Part shown: positions 53,518-61,760 of the stretch, piece after piece | Layout: each line of letters opens with the position of its first letter | How positions within the stretch are numbered: the stretch's first letter is position 1 | Assembly: GCA_963769765.1 (NCBI GenBank) | Contig: CAVYNA010000001.1 | Location: 372,001 to 436,000, forward strand | DNA length: 64,000 bases | Reading direction: 5' to 3' | Origin: Bog-756 sp963769765 | GTDB taxonomy: Bacteria > Actinomycetota > Acidimicrobiia > Acidimicrobiales > RAAP-2 | The notes under the pieces: model-generated | The model's input: only the letters and a program-made list of their open reading frames with translations | Told to the model about the DNA's origin: nothing | Database searches by the model: none | Position numbers and translations under genes: made by a program

Positions 53518-55017
53518 TCAGAGCTCGGGGGTCGGCGCGCTGCCGGCGACCTTCCACTCCGGCTTGCGAAGTCGATCCAAGAGTAGAGGCGGAACGATCC
53601 CGATCGCGAGGATCCCCCCGAGGACGAAGAGGGCGTAGAGGAGCCGGTTCGAATGGCCGAACTGCGATGGGGCGATGAAGCCGATGCCCAGAGCCGTCAC
53701 CGACGACACGGTGCCGACGACACAGAGGAGGCCGAGAGCCGGCGCTCGATATCCGCGGGCATGCCCCGGCTGCTTCCGGCGCAACCTGACCGCTGCGATG
53801 AACATGAGCACGTACATGATGAGATAGACCTGCGTGGCCATCACCGCGAAGATCCAATAGGAGCGCGAGACGTCCGGTATGAGGGCGTAGAGCAGGGCGA
53901 TGACGGTGATCACGATCGCCTGCCCCGTGAGGATGCGCATCTCGATGCCCCTCGGGTTCACCTTCTGGAAGAAGGGAGGGAGAAAGCCCTGCTCGCGCCC
54001 GATTCTGAGAAGCCCCTCGGAAGGACCGTCGAGCCAGGCCATCATTCCTGCGAGTGCCCCGATCGCAAGAGCGATCGCAACCAACGGCACGGCGAACTTG
54101 ATCCCGAAGTGCGCGAAGAGACTGTTGAATGCTTGCATGACACCGGCCGTGAAGCTGATGTTCTTTTCGGGGATCACCCAGGCGATCGCCAGCGTGGGGA
54201 GGACGAAGATGGCGAGGACGAGTGCCATGGCGAGGAAGATGGACCTCGGGTATTCGCGGCCGGGGTTGCGGAGCTCGTCGACATGCACGGCATTCACCTC
54301 GATTCCGGCATAGGTGAAGAAGCTGTTGACGACCAGGACGACGCTGGCGATGCCCGTCCACGCCGGTAGGAGATGGTGTGTGTCCATCGGGGCAGCCGAG
54401 TGGTTCCCCTGGAGCAGGTAGGCGATGCCGAGAGCGACGAGGATTGCTCCCGGGATGAGGGTACCGATCAGCGTCCCACTCGAGGAGAGCTTTGCCACGA
54501 GTCCGACTCCCCGCGAGGAGACGAACACGCCCCCCCAGAACAACACGATGATGACCACGGCGTTGTAGACGCCATTGGCGGCGAGACTCGGATCAGTGAC
54601 ATAGGCGAGTGTTCCGGCGACGTAGGCGAGAAGAGCGGGGTAGTAGAAAATCGTCTGGGCGAATTCGCACCAGACGGCCAGGAGCCCCATCGGGGCAGAC
54701 ACGCCTTCTCGCACCCAGTTGTAGACGCCGCCCTGCCAACCGGACGCCAACTCGGCCGCGACCAACGAGACGGGCACCAAGAAGACGAATGCAGGGAAGA
54801 CGTACAAGAACACTGAAGCGAGACCGAAGACCGATGTGGCCGGTGCGGAGCCGAGATAGCCGACGGATCCGACCGTCATCATCGCCAAGACCGTCCAGGA
54901 GATGTATCGCCGAGGGGGTGCCTTGGCCGTCGCGAGGGCTCCGGAGGTCGGCGCGCGGTCGGGGACGGCTCGCCCGGTAGCCGTTGGCCGGGGATGGCGG
55001 CGACTGCGTGTCCACAT
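53518..55017 (-). CDS. APC-family amino-acid permease (glutamate/GABA antiporter-like)
   Basis: A 499-residue transporter with about twelve membrane helices. The first helix reads WTVLAMMTVGSVGYLGSAPA; consensus APC features include GWQGGVYNWVREGVS, FFTYAGIEVNAVHVDELRNP and GPSEGLLRIGREQGFLPP. It resembles GadC-type glutamate/GABA antiporters and other polyamine/organocation permeases; the substrate is unproven. ATG 55017 has AGGTGGG upstream. No decarboxylase lies next to it. Bases around 54100 have GC near 52 percent by hand count for one line, well below the window, so it may have been acquired. Confidence 0.9.
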   Translation of the reverse strand: MWTRSRRHPRPTATGRAVPDRAPTSGALATAKAPPRRYISWTVLAMMTVGSVGYLGSAPATSVFGLASVFLYVFPAFVFLVPVSLVAAELASGWQGGVYNWVREGVSAPMGLLAVWCEFAQTIFYYPALLAYVAGTLAYVTDPSLAANGVYNAVVIIVLFWGGVFVSSRGVGLVAKLSSSGTLIGTLIPGAILVALGIAYLLQGNHSAAPMDTHHLLPAWTGIASVVLVVNSFFTYAGIEVNAVHVDELRNPGREYPRSIFLAMALVLAIFVLPTLAIAWVIPEKNISFTAGVMQAFNSLFAHFGIKFAVPLVAIALAIGALAGMMAWLDGPSEGLLRIGREQGFLPPFFQKVNPRGIEMRILTGQAIVITVIALLYALIPDVSRSYWIFAVMATQVYLIMYVLMFIAAVRLRRKQPGHARGYRAPALGLLCVVGTVSSVTALGIGFIAPSQFGHSNRLLYALFVLGGILAIGIVPPLLLDRLRKPEWKVAGSAPTPEL

Positions 55018-55218
55018 GGGCTACGGACCCACCTCTTCTCCTTGACGTGTCGTCAGGTTACGCAGCACCGGCGACGCTGCCCGGTACCTCAGCACGCCCA
55101 TGCGGCACCGGTGCTGCGCGCCACCGGACACTCGGTGCAGGGCTGCTCGCAACCGTGGGGGTCGTGATCATCATCTCAGCCCCCATCCAGCCCAATCTCC
55201 GTCTGACAGACTCACCAT

Positions 55219-55506
55219 GTGCGATCGAGCAGACTCAACGCCCGTCAGCGCATCGTTGTCGTTATCGGCCTCGGGGTGGGGCTGTATTTCTTCGGCGGCT
55301 GGGCGACGACTCGAGGCAATGGTGCCGGTTGGGTCGCCTACGCACCGTTGTCCAATAGCGTCAACACAGCAGACCTACCCGGGCCAGGGCTACACCCGTG
55401 GGTTCGTCTCGTCATCTGGCTGGTGCTGATCGTCATCTGGGTGATCGCTGCGATCGCCTTGCTCCGTTCCTCACCGGATTCGAAGGACGAAGGCTCGATC
55501 GATTAG
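55219..55506 (+). CDS. Small two-helix membrane protein
   Basis: A 95-residue protein from GTG 55219. A basic start (RSSRLNARQR) leads into IVVVIGLGVGLYFFGGWATT, a short outside loop (GWVAYAPLSNSVNTADLP) and a second helix (LVIWLVLIVIWVIAAIALL) with a charged tail. Both helices and the positive-inside rule support a real membrane protein. No family is recognised. It is divergent from the APC permease and converges on a VOC gene. The ribosome site is weak. Confidence 0.6.
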   Translation: MRSSRLNARQRIVVVIGLGVGLYFFGGWATTRGNGAGWVAYAPLSNSVNTADLPGPGLHPWVRLVIWLVLIVIWVIAAIALLRSSPDSKDEGSID

Positions 55507-55596
55507 ACCGAACTGAGGCCGGCCCGTGTGTCGCGTGGAACCGGTGGCAGGGGATGGCCGTGCAGCCTCGGAGAGCAGTCGGATACTCCGCCCGCC

Positions 55597-55989
55597 CTAG
55601 CCCCGAGGTGCGAAGAACTCGAGGGCGATGTTGTCGGGGTCTCGAAATGACAATGCCGAGTAGGAAGGTGCGTCCACGATGCCACCGTTGGGGATGCCGA
55701 GCTCGTTCAGGCGGACTTCCCACGCTTTCAACTCATCGCGGTTGGCACAGCCGAAAGCCAGATGATCGAGACCCGGCCGGCGCTCGTTGAACGGCTGAGT
55801 GCTGTTCAAGTCAGGGAACTGGGTTAGACCGACGATGGTCCCGCTCGTAAGCCAAGCGACACGCTTGAAGGGACCTGTGTCCTCGTCAAGGATCGGGTCC
55901 GAGCCGAACAGAGCCTTGTACCACGGCACACTCCGTTCGAGGCTCGTCACCGTGAGCGCCACGTGAGTAATCGCAGGGAACTCTGGCAT
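55597..55989 (-). CDS. VOC-family protein (glyoxalase/extradiol dioxygenase fold)
   Basis: A 130-residue protein starting ITHVALTVTSLERSVPWYKA, with GIVGLTQFPDLNS, GLDHLAFGCANRDEL and a C-terminal SYSALSFRDPDNIALEFFAP. The His in HVAL and in LDHLAF and the Glu in LEFF fit the metal ligands of this fold, so it may be a metal-dependent lyase, dioxygenase or binding protein. Codon use is less GC-biased than elsewhere in the window. It is divergent from a SnoaL-like gene by about 200 bases. Confidence 0.88.
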   Translation of the reverse strand: MPEFPAITHVALTVTSLERSVPWYKALFGSDPILDEDTGPFKRVAWLTSGTIVGLTQFPDLNSTQPFNERRPGLDHLAFGCANRDELKAWEVRLNELGIPNGGIVDAPSYSALSFRDPDNIALEFFAPRG

Positions 55990-56194
55990 GTCGTTTCGGC
56001 ACCTGAAGCAGCACTGGGTTCTGCAACTCTCTGTGAGTAGAAGCTATCTGGCAGCACAAGCCCCTGCGCTAATTGAGGCCCCAGTTCCGGTGTGTTCGGA
56101 GACACCCCAATGGTTCGTCGCCAGTGACCTGGCCAGTGCAGCCTCTCCTCCTGGATCCCGATACTCGGTACTTCTGCCTCCTACAATTCTCCTC

Positions 56195-56596
56195 ATGACG
56201 AGCCGCCGAATCGATTTGATCCGCGAGGCCTACAAGTACGCCCATGAAGAAGACGGCGACAAACTCCTTCAACTGTTCGACGACGAAATCGAAATGACGG
56301 ACCCGGTCTCTCTGACCGTCGTGCATGGCAAGGAGGCGATGGCCCAACTGTGGCGGCGATCGCTTGGCGCCGTGCACTCCATGGTGCCGAGTGAATTTGT
56401 CGAGATGGGGGATGCCGTCATCGTTGTGGTACATCACGACTTCTACGACCGCGCGCTGAAGCGGCTAGGCGAAGGAGTATCCAAGATCCATCGCTTTACG
56501 GTCCGCCGAAATCGGATTGCAAGGCTCGAAGTCACGACGTTCGACGAAATCCCTGAAGACGTGCGAGAGCGTTTGGCGGCATCGGACCCAAGCTGA
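56195..56596 (+). CDS. SnoaL-like / NTF2-fold protein
   Basis: A 133-residue protein. It starts RRIDLIREAYKYAHEEDGDK and continues LLQLFDDEIEMTDPVSLTVV, HGKEAMAQLWRRSLG and KIHRFTVRRNRIARLEVTTF, the helix-then-beta-sheet plan of SnoaL-like proteins. The ATG at 56195 was chosen because upstream codons in the same frame do not look coding. GC is visibly low: one line at 56221 counts 55 percent. Substrate unknown. Confidence 0.8.
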   Translation: MTSRRIDLIREAYKYAHEEDGDKLLQLFDDEIEMTDPVSLTVVHGKEAMAQLWRRSLGAVHSMVPSEFVEMGDAVIVVVHHDFYDRALKRLGEGVSKIHRFTVRRNRIARLEVTTFDEIPEDVRERLAASDPS

Positions 56597-56746
56597 CATC
56601 ATTCAGATCGTTTGGTCAATGGATAAACCAGGTTCGCCAGATACCGTCTGGCCAGTCGCGATCAAGCCCCTGCCTCCGACGTGCCAGAGCGAGGTAGTCC
56701 CCGGGTGGCAAGTGCTGGACCGTCGATAGTCGCCGCCGAGCCGGCG

Positions 56747-57262
56747 CTATGAGATAGGCGGAAGAGCCCGTCCTCTGTAGCCAGGCACGATCTCACCCGT
56801 ACCTCTGCGGCGTCGTTGTGGCCGGACCAACCAAAGGATCAAGGCGAAGATCATGTTTGGCAGCTCGTACATGGCCAGCCCGACCTGGTTGTACTTGCCA
56901 GGCGCGATCTTGGTGCTGAAGGACAGATACGTGGTGTCTCCCTCCGCGACCATCCCGCCCAGGCGGCAAAGCGAGAGGGCGCTCAGCGCGAGGGCAAAGA
57001 AGCCGAGCGCTGATTCACGGTATTTCTCCCGCGTCGCTCCCACAAGAGCGGCGGTCCCGATCGCCATCTGAAGACCCCCGTACATGGCCCGGACCTCGGT
57101 GCGGGCGACGGGACTTGAAAGGTCGTACACGTCCATGCCTGGGATGACTTCACCCGACCACGACTGCGGTTTGATGAGGTTGATGAGACCCCAGGGAAGC
57201 CAGAACAATGAGTTCGCGACCAGGAAGCCCTGAGTGAGTCTGCGATGTCGCTTCGGGTTCAT
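56747..57262 (-). CDS. Four-helix membrane protein (DUF4345-like)
   Basis: A 171-residue membrane protein with about four hydrophobic helices (FLVANSLFWLPWGLINLI, MYGGLQMAIGTAALVGATR, ALGFFALALSALSLCRLGGM and LAMYELPNMIFALILWLVR). The GGLQMAIG stretch resembles DUF4345 proteins; the assignment is by eye. ATG 57262 overlaps the TetR stop as ATGA, so it is the second gene of a TetR-led operon. Function unknown. Confidence 0.75.
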   Translation of the reverse strand: MNPKRHRRLTQGFLVANSLFWLPWGLINLIKPQSWSGEVIPGMDVYDLSSPVARTEVRAMYGGLQMAIGTAALVGATREKYRESALGFFALALSALSLCRLGGMVAEGDTTYLSFSTKIAPGKYNQVGLAMYELPNMIFALILWLVRPQRRRRGTGEIVPGYRGRALPPIS

Positions 57263-57847
57263 GGGACGTTCTCTCGGGTTGTCGGACGCGCCGACCGCTG
57301 CCGGCGACGAGCGTGCTTCGTGCGGTTGGGTTCGAGCCCAGCGGCGTGGCGAAGCTCGGCATAGAACAACTCGGAGTCATCGTCGGGGATGAGGGCGTGG
57401 CTGAGTGCGACCCGCGTGACGACGAGTCGCGACAACCCTGCCATCAGGGCCAGGGAAGTGCGGAAGGAGGCGATCACGCATGATCGGCATCACTCGGGTC
57501 ATCTGGTAGACGACGTGCTCAGGTTCGATGTCCACGATCCGCCGCAGCGAGTAAGTCTTCTGGAACTTCACGATGAAACGCAGCACGGCTTCGAGTCGAG
57601 CATCACCCTCGAGCCCGGCAACTGCCTCGGCGATGCCGGTGTCGTACTTCTCCTGCTCGTAGTGGCCAAACGTCTCGAGGAGCGCTTCCTTCGAGGGGAA
57701 CCACCGGTAGAGAGTCGGCCGGGACACTTCGGCGGTGGCGGCCACGTCCGACAACGACAGCTTGCGGGTTCCGGATCGTGCGAGGACCTCGACGGTCGCC
57801 TCAAGGATGCGCTCGCTCGTCGTCACCATCTCAGTGGCTGCCACCAT
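57259..57847 (-). pseudogene. TetR-family transcriptional regulator, frameshifted
   Basis: A TetR repressor in two frames. The N-terminal DNA-binding part has RILEATVEVLARSGTRKLSL and VSRPTLYRWFPSKEALLETF; the first frame continues to MPIMRDRLLPHFPGPDG and then loses sense. The second frame resumes with ALMAGLSRLVVTRVALSH and ALIPDDDSELFYAELRHAAG, a normal TetR C-terminus. The switch falls between about 57435 and 57460 and equals one extra base. The gene is divergent from a PF10118 gene over a perfect palindrome and is followed by an ATGA-overlapping membrane gene. If the shift is real, the regulator keeps its DNA-binding domain but loses its last helices. Confidence 0.8.
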
Positions 57848-57852
57848 CGGCT

Positions 57853-57876
57853 TTACATTCTTGCATACGAATGTAA
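57853..57876. promoter_or_regulatory. Palindromic TetR-type operator
   Basis: Exact inverted repeat TTACATTC-N8-GAATGTAA lying 5 bases upstream of the TetR start and 12 bases upstream of the PF10118 start. Its AT-rich arms stand out in this high-GC DNA. Position and symmetry fit a TetR-family operator controlling both divergent genes. Confidence 0.7.
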
Positions 57877-57888
57877 CGCTTGGAGGGT

Positions 57889-58795
57889 ATGAGCATCCTC
57901 ACCGTGCGAAGCCCCCGATTCCGGATCGACGAGTCAGTGCCGTTCCAGTGGCAGCCGAGAAACCCGAGCTTCGGGCTGTTCGGCAACACCTTTACATTCC
58001 TGGCGATCGCCTTCGAGCGCTACATCGTGTCGGCGACCCGGCAGGCGCTACCCCGCATCACCGACTCGAGCGTCGCCGAGGAGGCGGACGTGTTCGTCCG
58101 CCAGGAAGCCCAGCACGCTCGGGCGCACCGTGCGCACGCGAAGGCGATGATCGACCGTTACCCCGGGCTCGACGAGACCTACGCCGCTGCGAACGCCGCC
58201 TACGACAGGCTGCTCGAGCACGAGGATGTCGAGTTCCACATGGCGTACATCGCCAACCTCGAGGCGACGTTCACGCCACTCTTCAAGATGGTCCTCGACA
58301 ACCGACGGGAGCTCTTCGTCGGGAGCGACGAGAGGGTCGGCACGATGCTCCTTTGGCACTTCGTCGAGGAGATTGAGCATCGCAGCTCGGCGCTGCTCAT
58401 CCACCACCATGTCACCCCGGATCGCTGGTACCGCATCCGCAAAGCACCCAAGGTGTTCGATCACGTCACCGGAATTTACAAGCTCATCCTCGCCGGGTTC
58501 GAGGAGCACGTTCCCCTCGAGGACCGCCACATCTCGACGAAGGCGGTCGGGCCGAGCGGCCTCTACCTCTCCGAGCTGCGCGATCGGATTCCTCTCGGTC
58601 GACGACCAACCCGGACGTCGATGCTGAGCCACGTCCGTGGCCGGGACCTGCGGACCATGCTCTGGCGCGAGACCAAGGCCCAGACGGCGCGGCATGACCC
58701 GGCTCGACGAACCGCTTCCCACCTGGGTGAGCGACTGGCACTCTGCCTTCGACTCCGGTGTGGACATCACCACCTACGAGGGCGCACGACTCTGA
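57889..58795 (+). pseudogene. PF10118-type metal-dependent hydrolase / diiron-like protein, frameshifted near the end
   Basis: A protein of about 300 residues with the PF10118 pattern. It has FLAIAFERYIVSATRQALPR, then EEADVFVRQEAQHARAH, HMAYIANLEATFTPLFK and LLWHFVEEIEHRSSAL. The repeated E..H and EE..H pairs (EAQHARAH, EEIEHR) look like a di-metal helical bundle site. The frame runs on without sense after DPARR; moving one base near 58706 gives EPLPTWVSDWHSAFDSGVDI and a stop at 58793. ATG 57889 was taken although GGAGGG is close; a TTG three codons earlier is possible. Divergent from a TetR gene, whose operator-like palindrome lies just upstream. Function unknown; some members are called metal-dependent hydrolases. 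Confidence 0.75.
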
Positions 58796-59215
58796 GGCCT
58801 CGACGACACAGGGCTCGTACTTGCCGGGTGACCCTCAAATGCCGTTCCGGGCGAATAGGCCGGTCGTGAGCGCGAAGGAGGCCTTCGGCCCTGGTGCCGC
58901 GGTCCCCACGAGCGCACACTGAAGTCACGGGTCCGTTGAGCGAAGGTCCCGCCACCTGCGCTCCGGGCTCGCACCTGCAGCCCGTCACCTCCGACCGTGA
59001 CACCGCGGCGGGTCATGCAGGCGACGGGCCGGTTCGACCACTCCTCCGGCAGGCAGTACGGACGTCGCTGGCAGAAAGGCGACGGGAACGCCGACCGCCA
59101 CCGGATTGGTGCAGTCGGTCGGTGAGCCGAGCCGGTCGCCTGGCCGGCCGATTCACCACGCTGTCGTCGATGGTCCCGGAGCGTAAACCAGCGTCTGCTA
59201 CTTCGGACGCGCTTC
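58796..59215. other. Gene-free stretch of about 420 bases
   Basis: Open frames here lack ribosome sites, signal features or familiar motifs, and they are Arg/Ser/Pro-rich as expected from chance frames in GC-rich DNA. No repeat, RNA or terminator is evident. It separates the PF10118 gene from a convergent secreted protein gene. Confidence 0.4.
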
Positions 59216-59596
59216 TCAGGTGATCGTGACGCGCAGGCGCGACTTGGAGTGTCGCAGTCCCAACGTGAACGTTCCGGACGAGCCGCACACGACGTTGACC
59301 CCGTTGAACGGCATCGCCGCCTCAAAGGGTCTGCCCCGCTCCGTGAGCCGCTGGGTCGCGTGGGACTTGTTGGTGATGCTCACCGAATAATTGTTGGACG
59401 TGCAGGTGCCATTCGTCGGCGGTGCCTTGATGACGCTCGGGTGGAAGGAGGCGTCGATCGCCGTACCAAGGATGATCACGTTCGGTGGGGAGGTGGCCGC
59501 CCCCGCGTTCACCGTTGCCGACGGAGATGCGATGAGGAGGACGAGCGGGATCGCCGCGATTGATGCCGCCAGCAGCCGCCTGGGTGGAGCGAGCAA
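59216..59596 (-). CDS. Small secreted protein with two Cys residues
   Basis: A 126-residue exported protein. AAGGAGGT lies exactly 7 bases before TTG 59596, which fixes an unusual start; the upstream frame is open but has no such site. The signal peptide has core LLAASIAAIPLVLLIASPSA with cleavage near VNAGA. The mature part (about 95 residues) is beta-rich, with NVIILGTAIDASFHPS, NGTCTSNNYSVSITNK and NVVCGSSGTFTLGL; the two Cys could form a disulfide. No family recognised. It follows the ssrA terminator on the same strand. Confidence 0.75.
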   Translation of the reverse strand: MLAPPRRLLAASIAAIPLVLLIASPSATVNAGAATSPPNVIILGTAIDASFHPSVIKAPPTNGTCTSNNYSVSITNKSHATQRLTERGRPFEAAMPFNGVNVVCGSSGTFTLGLRHSKSRLRVTIT

Positions 59597-59752
59597 GGTG
59601 AGTACCTCCTTGCGCGTTGGTGCCCTTGTGCCAGAGGGAAGGCTAGCCACGTCTTCACATCTGTGCACCGGCGTGTCACCGGCTTCCCGTGCCCTGACGT
59701 GCCCTTTCTCAGCCCTTCCCGAAGAACCGGGCCCGAATTCGGGGCAAAGAAA

Positions 59753-59784
59753 TGCCCTGACCTGCGGGAAAACAAGTCAGGGCA
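59753..59784 (-). terminator. Rho-independent terminator of ssrA
   Basis: On the minus strand TGCCCTGAC (59784 side) and GTCAGGGCA (59753 side) form a perfect 9-bp stem with a 14-base loop, starting 3 bases after the tmRNA 3' end and followed by TTTCTTTG. Stem, position and T-rich tail support termination. Confidence 0.8.
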
Positions 59785-59787
59785 TCG

Positions 59788-60135
59788 TGGAGGTGGCGGG
59801 AATCGAACCCGCGTCCTCCGGCTTCTCACTAGGCCTTCTCCGAGCGCAGCCGGTATGGGATTGTCGGGATCGGCGCCGCTACCGGCGACAGCGCTGTTCC
59901 GTATCCGACGAAGGTGTCCCTGACGGCTAGTCGGCGAAGCCGGTCAGGTAAGCCCCACAAGATGTCGCCCGGATCCGGCCCGCAGGGCTGAGACCGGTCG
60001 GACGTCGCTGTTCTTAGGCAGCGAGCGCGAGCTGAGGCTCGGCGTTTGTTTTTGGTTCCGGCTCTTTAACGTGGCTCCGGAGACCACGGCTCGCTTCTCC
60101 TAGATCGACGACCAGAGTCGAAGCCTGTCACCCCC
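59788..60135 (-). ncRNA. ssrA: tmRNA (transfer-messenger RNA)
   Basis: The RNA rescues stalled ribosomes. The 3' end has a T-arm GCGGGTTCGATTCCCGC and acceptor strand CACCTCC plus A; CCA is not encoded. The 5' end GGGGGTGACAGGCTTCGAC pairs with it over 7 bp with one G-U. In the middle a tag frame ends GCG CTC GCT GCC TAA; the tag C-terminus is NAEPQLALAA, the final ALAA being the classic degradation signal for ClpXP and others. The resume codon is near the AAC of that tag (an ACA codon precedes it). It follows smpB on the same strand after 140 bases; the gap holds a small CCGACT-TCG-AGTCGG hairpin. Confidence 0.92.
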
Positions 60136-60275
60136 TGGGATGTCGCTGGGTTGTCACCGGCCGGATTAGGAATCCGACCAGACCTACCATGGTACTGCCT
60201 CGAGGCCGACTTCGAGTCGGTACCGGCGAGGCCGACGCCCGGAACAGCACTCTCGTGGGGGCATGGGTGCACCCG

Positions 60276-60821
60276 TCAGCGTGACGAACTGCCCCTCGCG
60301 GCGGCACGAGCCTCACGGGCAGCCTCTCGTCCCGCATCGCGTGCGGCGATGGCGTGGCGTTTGTCGTACTGCCTGCGACCGCGGGCGAGCGCGAGCTCGA
60401 CCTTGGCGCGGCCGTCCTTGAAGTAGATCGAAAGGGGCACCAGGGTCAGCGACTGCTGCTGGCTCCGACCCATCCATTCGTCGATCTGCCGCCGATGAAG
60501 GAGCAGCTTGCGCTTGCGGTCCGGGTCGTGCGCGCCGACGCCGGTCGCCTGGCTGTAGGGCGGGACGTGCACGCCGAAGAGCCACATCTCGCCGTCGACG
60601 ATCCGGGCATAGGCGTCTTGGAGGGCGATCCGGCCACCTCGCAGCGACTTGACTTCGGAGCCCTGAAGGACGATGCCGCACTCTGTGGTGTCGATGATGT
60701 CGTAGTCGTGGCGGGCGCGACGGTTCGTGGTGACCACCCGATTCGCGTCGGCGCTGTCCCGACGGCCCGTTCCCTTCTGCTGTGCCGTCAACGCTTCGCG
60801 TCGCTTCTTCGCCGCAGCCAT
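60276..60821 (-). CDS. smpB: SsrA-binding protein SmpB
   Basis: A 181-residue RNA-binding protein that carries tmRNA into stalled ribosomes. The core has RARHDYDIIDTTECGIVLQG, SEVKSLRGGRIALQDAYARI, LLLHRRQIDEWMGRSQQ and TLVPLSIYFKDGRAKVELAL, then the basic C-terminal tail GRRQYDKRHAIAARDAGRE that folds in the decoding centre. The N-terminal 35 residues are an extra basic extension. It lies directly upstream of ssrA, a common arrangement, and is divergent from mec. Confidence 0.96.
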   Translation of the reverse strand: MAAAKKRREALTAQQKGTGRRDSADANRVVTTNRRARHDYDIIDTTECGIVLQGSEVKSLRGGRIALQDAYARIVDGEMWLFGVHVPPYSQATGVGAHDPDRKRKLLLHRRQIDEWMGRSQQQSLTLVPLSIYFKDGRAKVELALARGRRQYDKRHAIAARDAGREAAREARAAARGSSSR

Positions 60822-60909
60822 CCAATGGACGCTAACCGCCGGTCATGGGGATCACGCAGCCGGGCAATCGACCGACCAGCGCCACTCTTCCTCTAGCGTG
60901 ACCGTCGTC

Positions 60910-61317
60910 ATGTTCACCCTCGGCCACACCGTGTACGACCAGATGGTCGCCCACTGCCTTGCCGGACTGCCCGAGGAGGCCTGCGGTCTTCTGGGAGGCG
61001 ACCCGGAAGCGGGAGAGGCCCTCACGTGTTACCCGACCCGGAATCTCGCCGCTTCCGCCAAGCTCTACACGGTCGATCCCGTCGAACACCTCCGCGCGGA
61101 CCGCGACGCCGAGGCTGCCGGTAACTCGATCATCGGCGTGTTCCACTCCCACACCCACACCGACGCCTACCCCTCGGCGACCGACGTGGCCCAGGCCCCG
61201 GACCCCGACTGGCATTACGTCCTGGTCTCGCTGCGGGACGTCCTCCCGGTCGTGCGCAGCTACCGCATCGTCGGGGGGCTCATCACCGAGGAGCCGGTCC
61301 GGCTGCATCCCCGGTAG
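60910..61317 (+). CDS. mec: JAMM/MPN+ metallopeptidase, Mec-like (CysO-cysteine hydrolase)
   Basis: A 135-residue zinc peptidase of the JAMM family. The zinc motif is GVFHSHTHTDAYPSATDV (HxH-x7-SxxD) and the upstream catalytic Glu is in LPEEACGLLGG. In Mycobacterium tuberculosis Mec releases cysteine from the C-terminus of the sulfur-carrier protein CysO. Here cysO and cysM follow directly, so the same role is very likely. ATG 60910 is the start; an in-frame GTG four codons earlier is possible and neither has a ribosome site. It is divergent from smpB. Confidence 0.93.
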   Translation: MFTLGHTVYDQMVAHCLAGLPEEACGLLGGDPEAGEALTCYPTRNLAASAKLYTVDPVEHLRADRDAEAAGNSIIGVFHSHTHTDAYPSATDVAQAPDPDWHYVLVSLRDVLPVVRSYRIVGGLITEEPVRLHPR

Positions 61318-61454
61318 AATCCCAACCGAACTGGTCAGCTTTCGACCCGCCGGGCCGGCTTGGCGCCACCCCGGAGGCGCCCGATCCGGGCGCACCAACC
61401 CGGTCCGGGAGATCGACCGCCCGGCCAATGCCCAACCAGACCAAAGGAGCCGCC

Positions 61455-61760
61455 GTGCCCGTCCGAGTGAACCTTCCGACCGTGCTCCGAGCGCACGCCG
61501 GCGGCGTGAAGACGGTCACGGCCGACGGGACCACGGTCGGGGACGTCCTGCGGTCCCTCGAGAAGGAGTATCCGGGCCTCTCGGGGCAGGTCATCGACGG
61601 CAGCGGCGCGCTCCACAAGTTCGTCAACGTCTACGTCAACGACGACGACGTGCGGTATCTCTCGGCCCTCGACACCCCGGTCACGGACACCGACGAGCTC
61701 TCGATCCTCCCGGCCGTGGCCGGGGGTGCGACGTCGGATGGAGCGGATCTCCGGAGATGA
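61455..61760 (+). CDS. cysO: Sulfur-carrier protein CysO (ThiS/MoaD fold) with C-terminal extension
   Basis: A 101-residue ubiquitin-like protein. It starts VRVNLPTVLRAHAGGVKTVT and has FVNVYVNDDDVRYLSALDTP and DELSILPAVAGG, the usual C-terminal diglycine where sulfur is loaded as a thiocarboxylate. Unlike Mycobacterium CysO, which I recall ending at GG, ten more residues (ATSDGADLRR) follow, so the carrier must be trimmed before use. GTG 61455 has AAGGAG five bases upstream. Its stop overlaps the cysM start (ATGA). The upstream JAMM enzyme could be the trimming protease, which is inference. Confidence 0.9.
   Translation: MPVRVNLPTVLRAHAGGVKTVTADGTTVGDVLRSLEKEYPGLSGQVIDGSGALHKFVNVYVNDDDVRYLSALDTPVTDTDELSILPAVAGGATSDGADLRR

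Noticed and set aside
58894..59223. 109-codon plus-strand frame in the gene-free stretch
   Set aside because: No ribosome site, no motif, and Arg/Ser/Pro-rich composition.
59788..59830. tRNA-like T-arm and acceptor
   Set aside because: No anticodon arm follows; the segment is the 3' end of tmRNA, with the partner strand at 60135.
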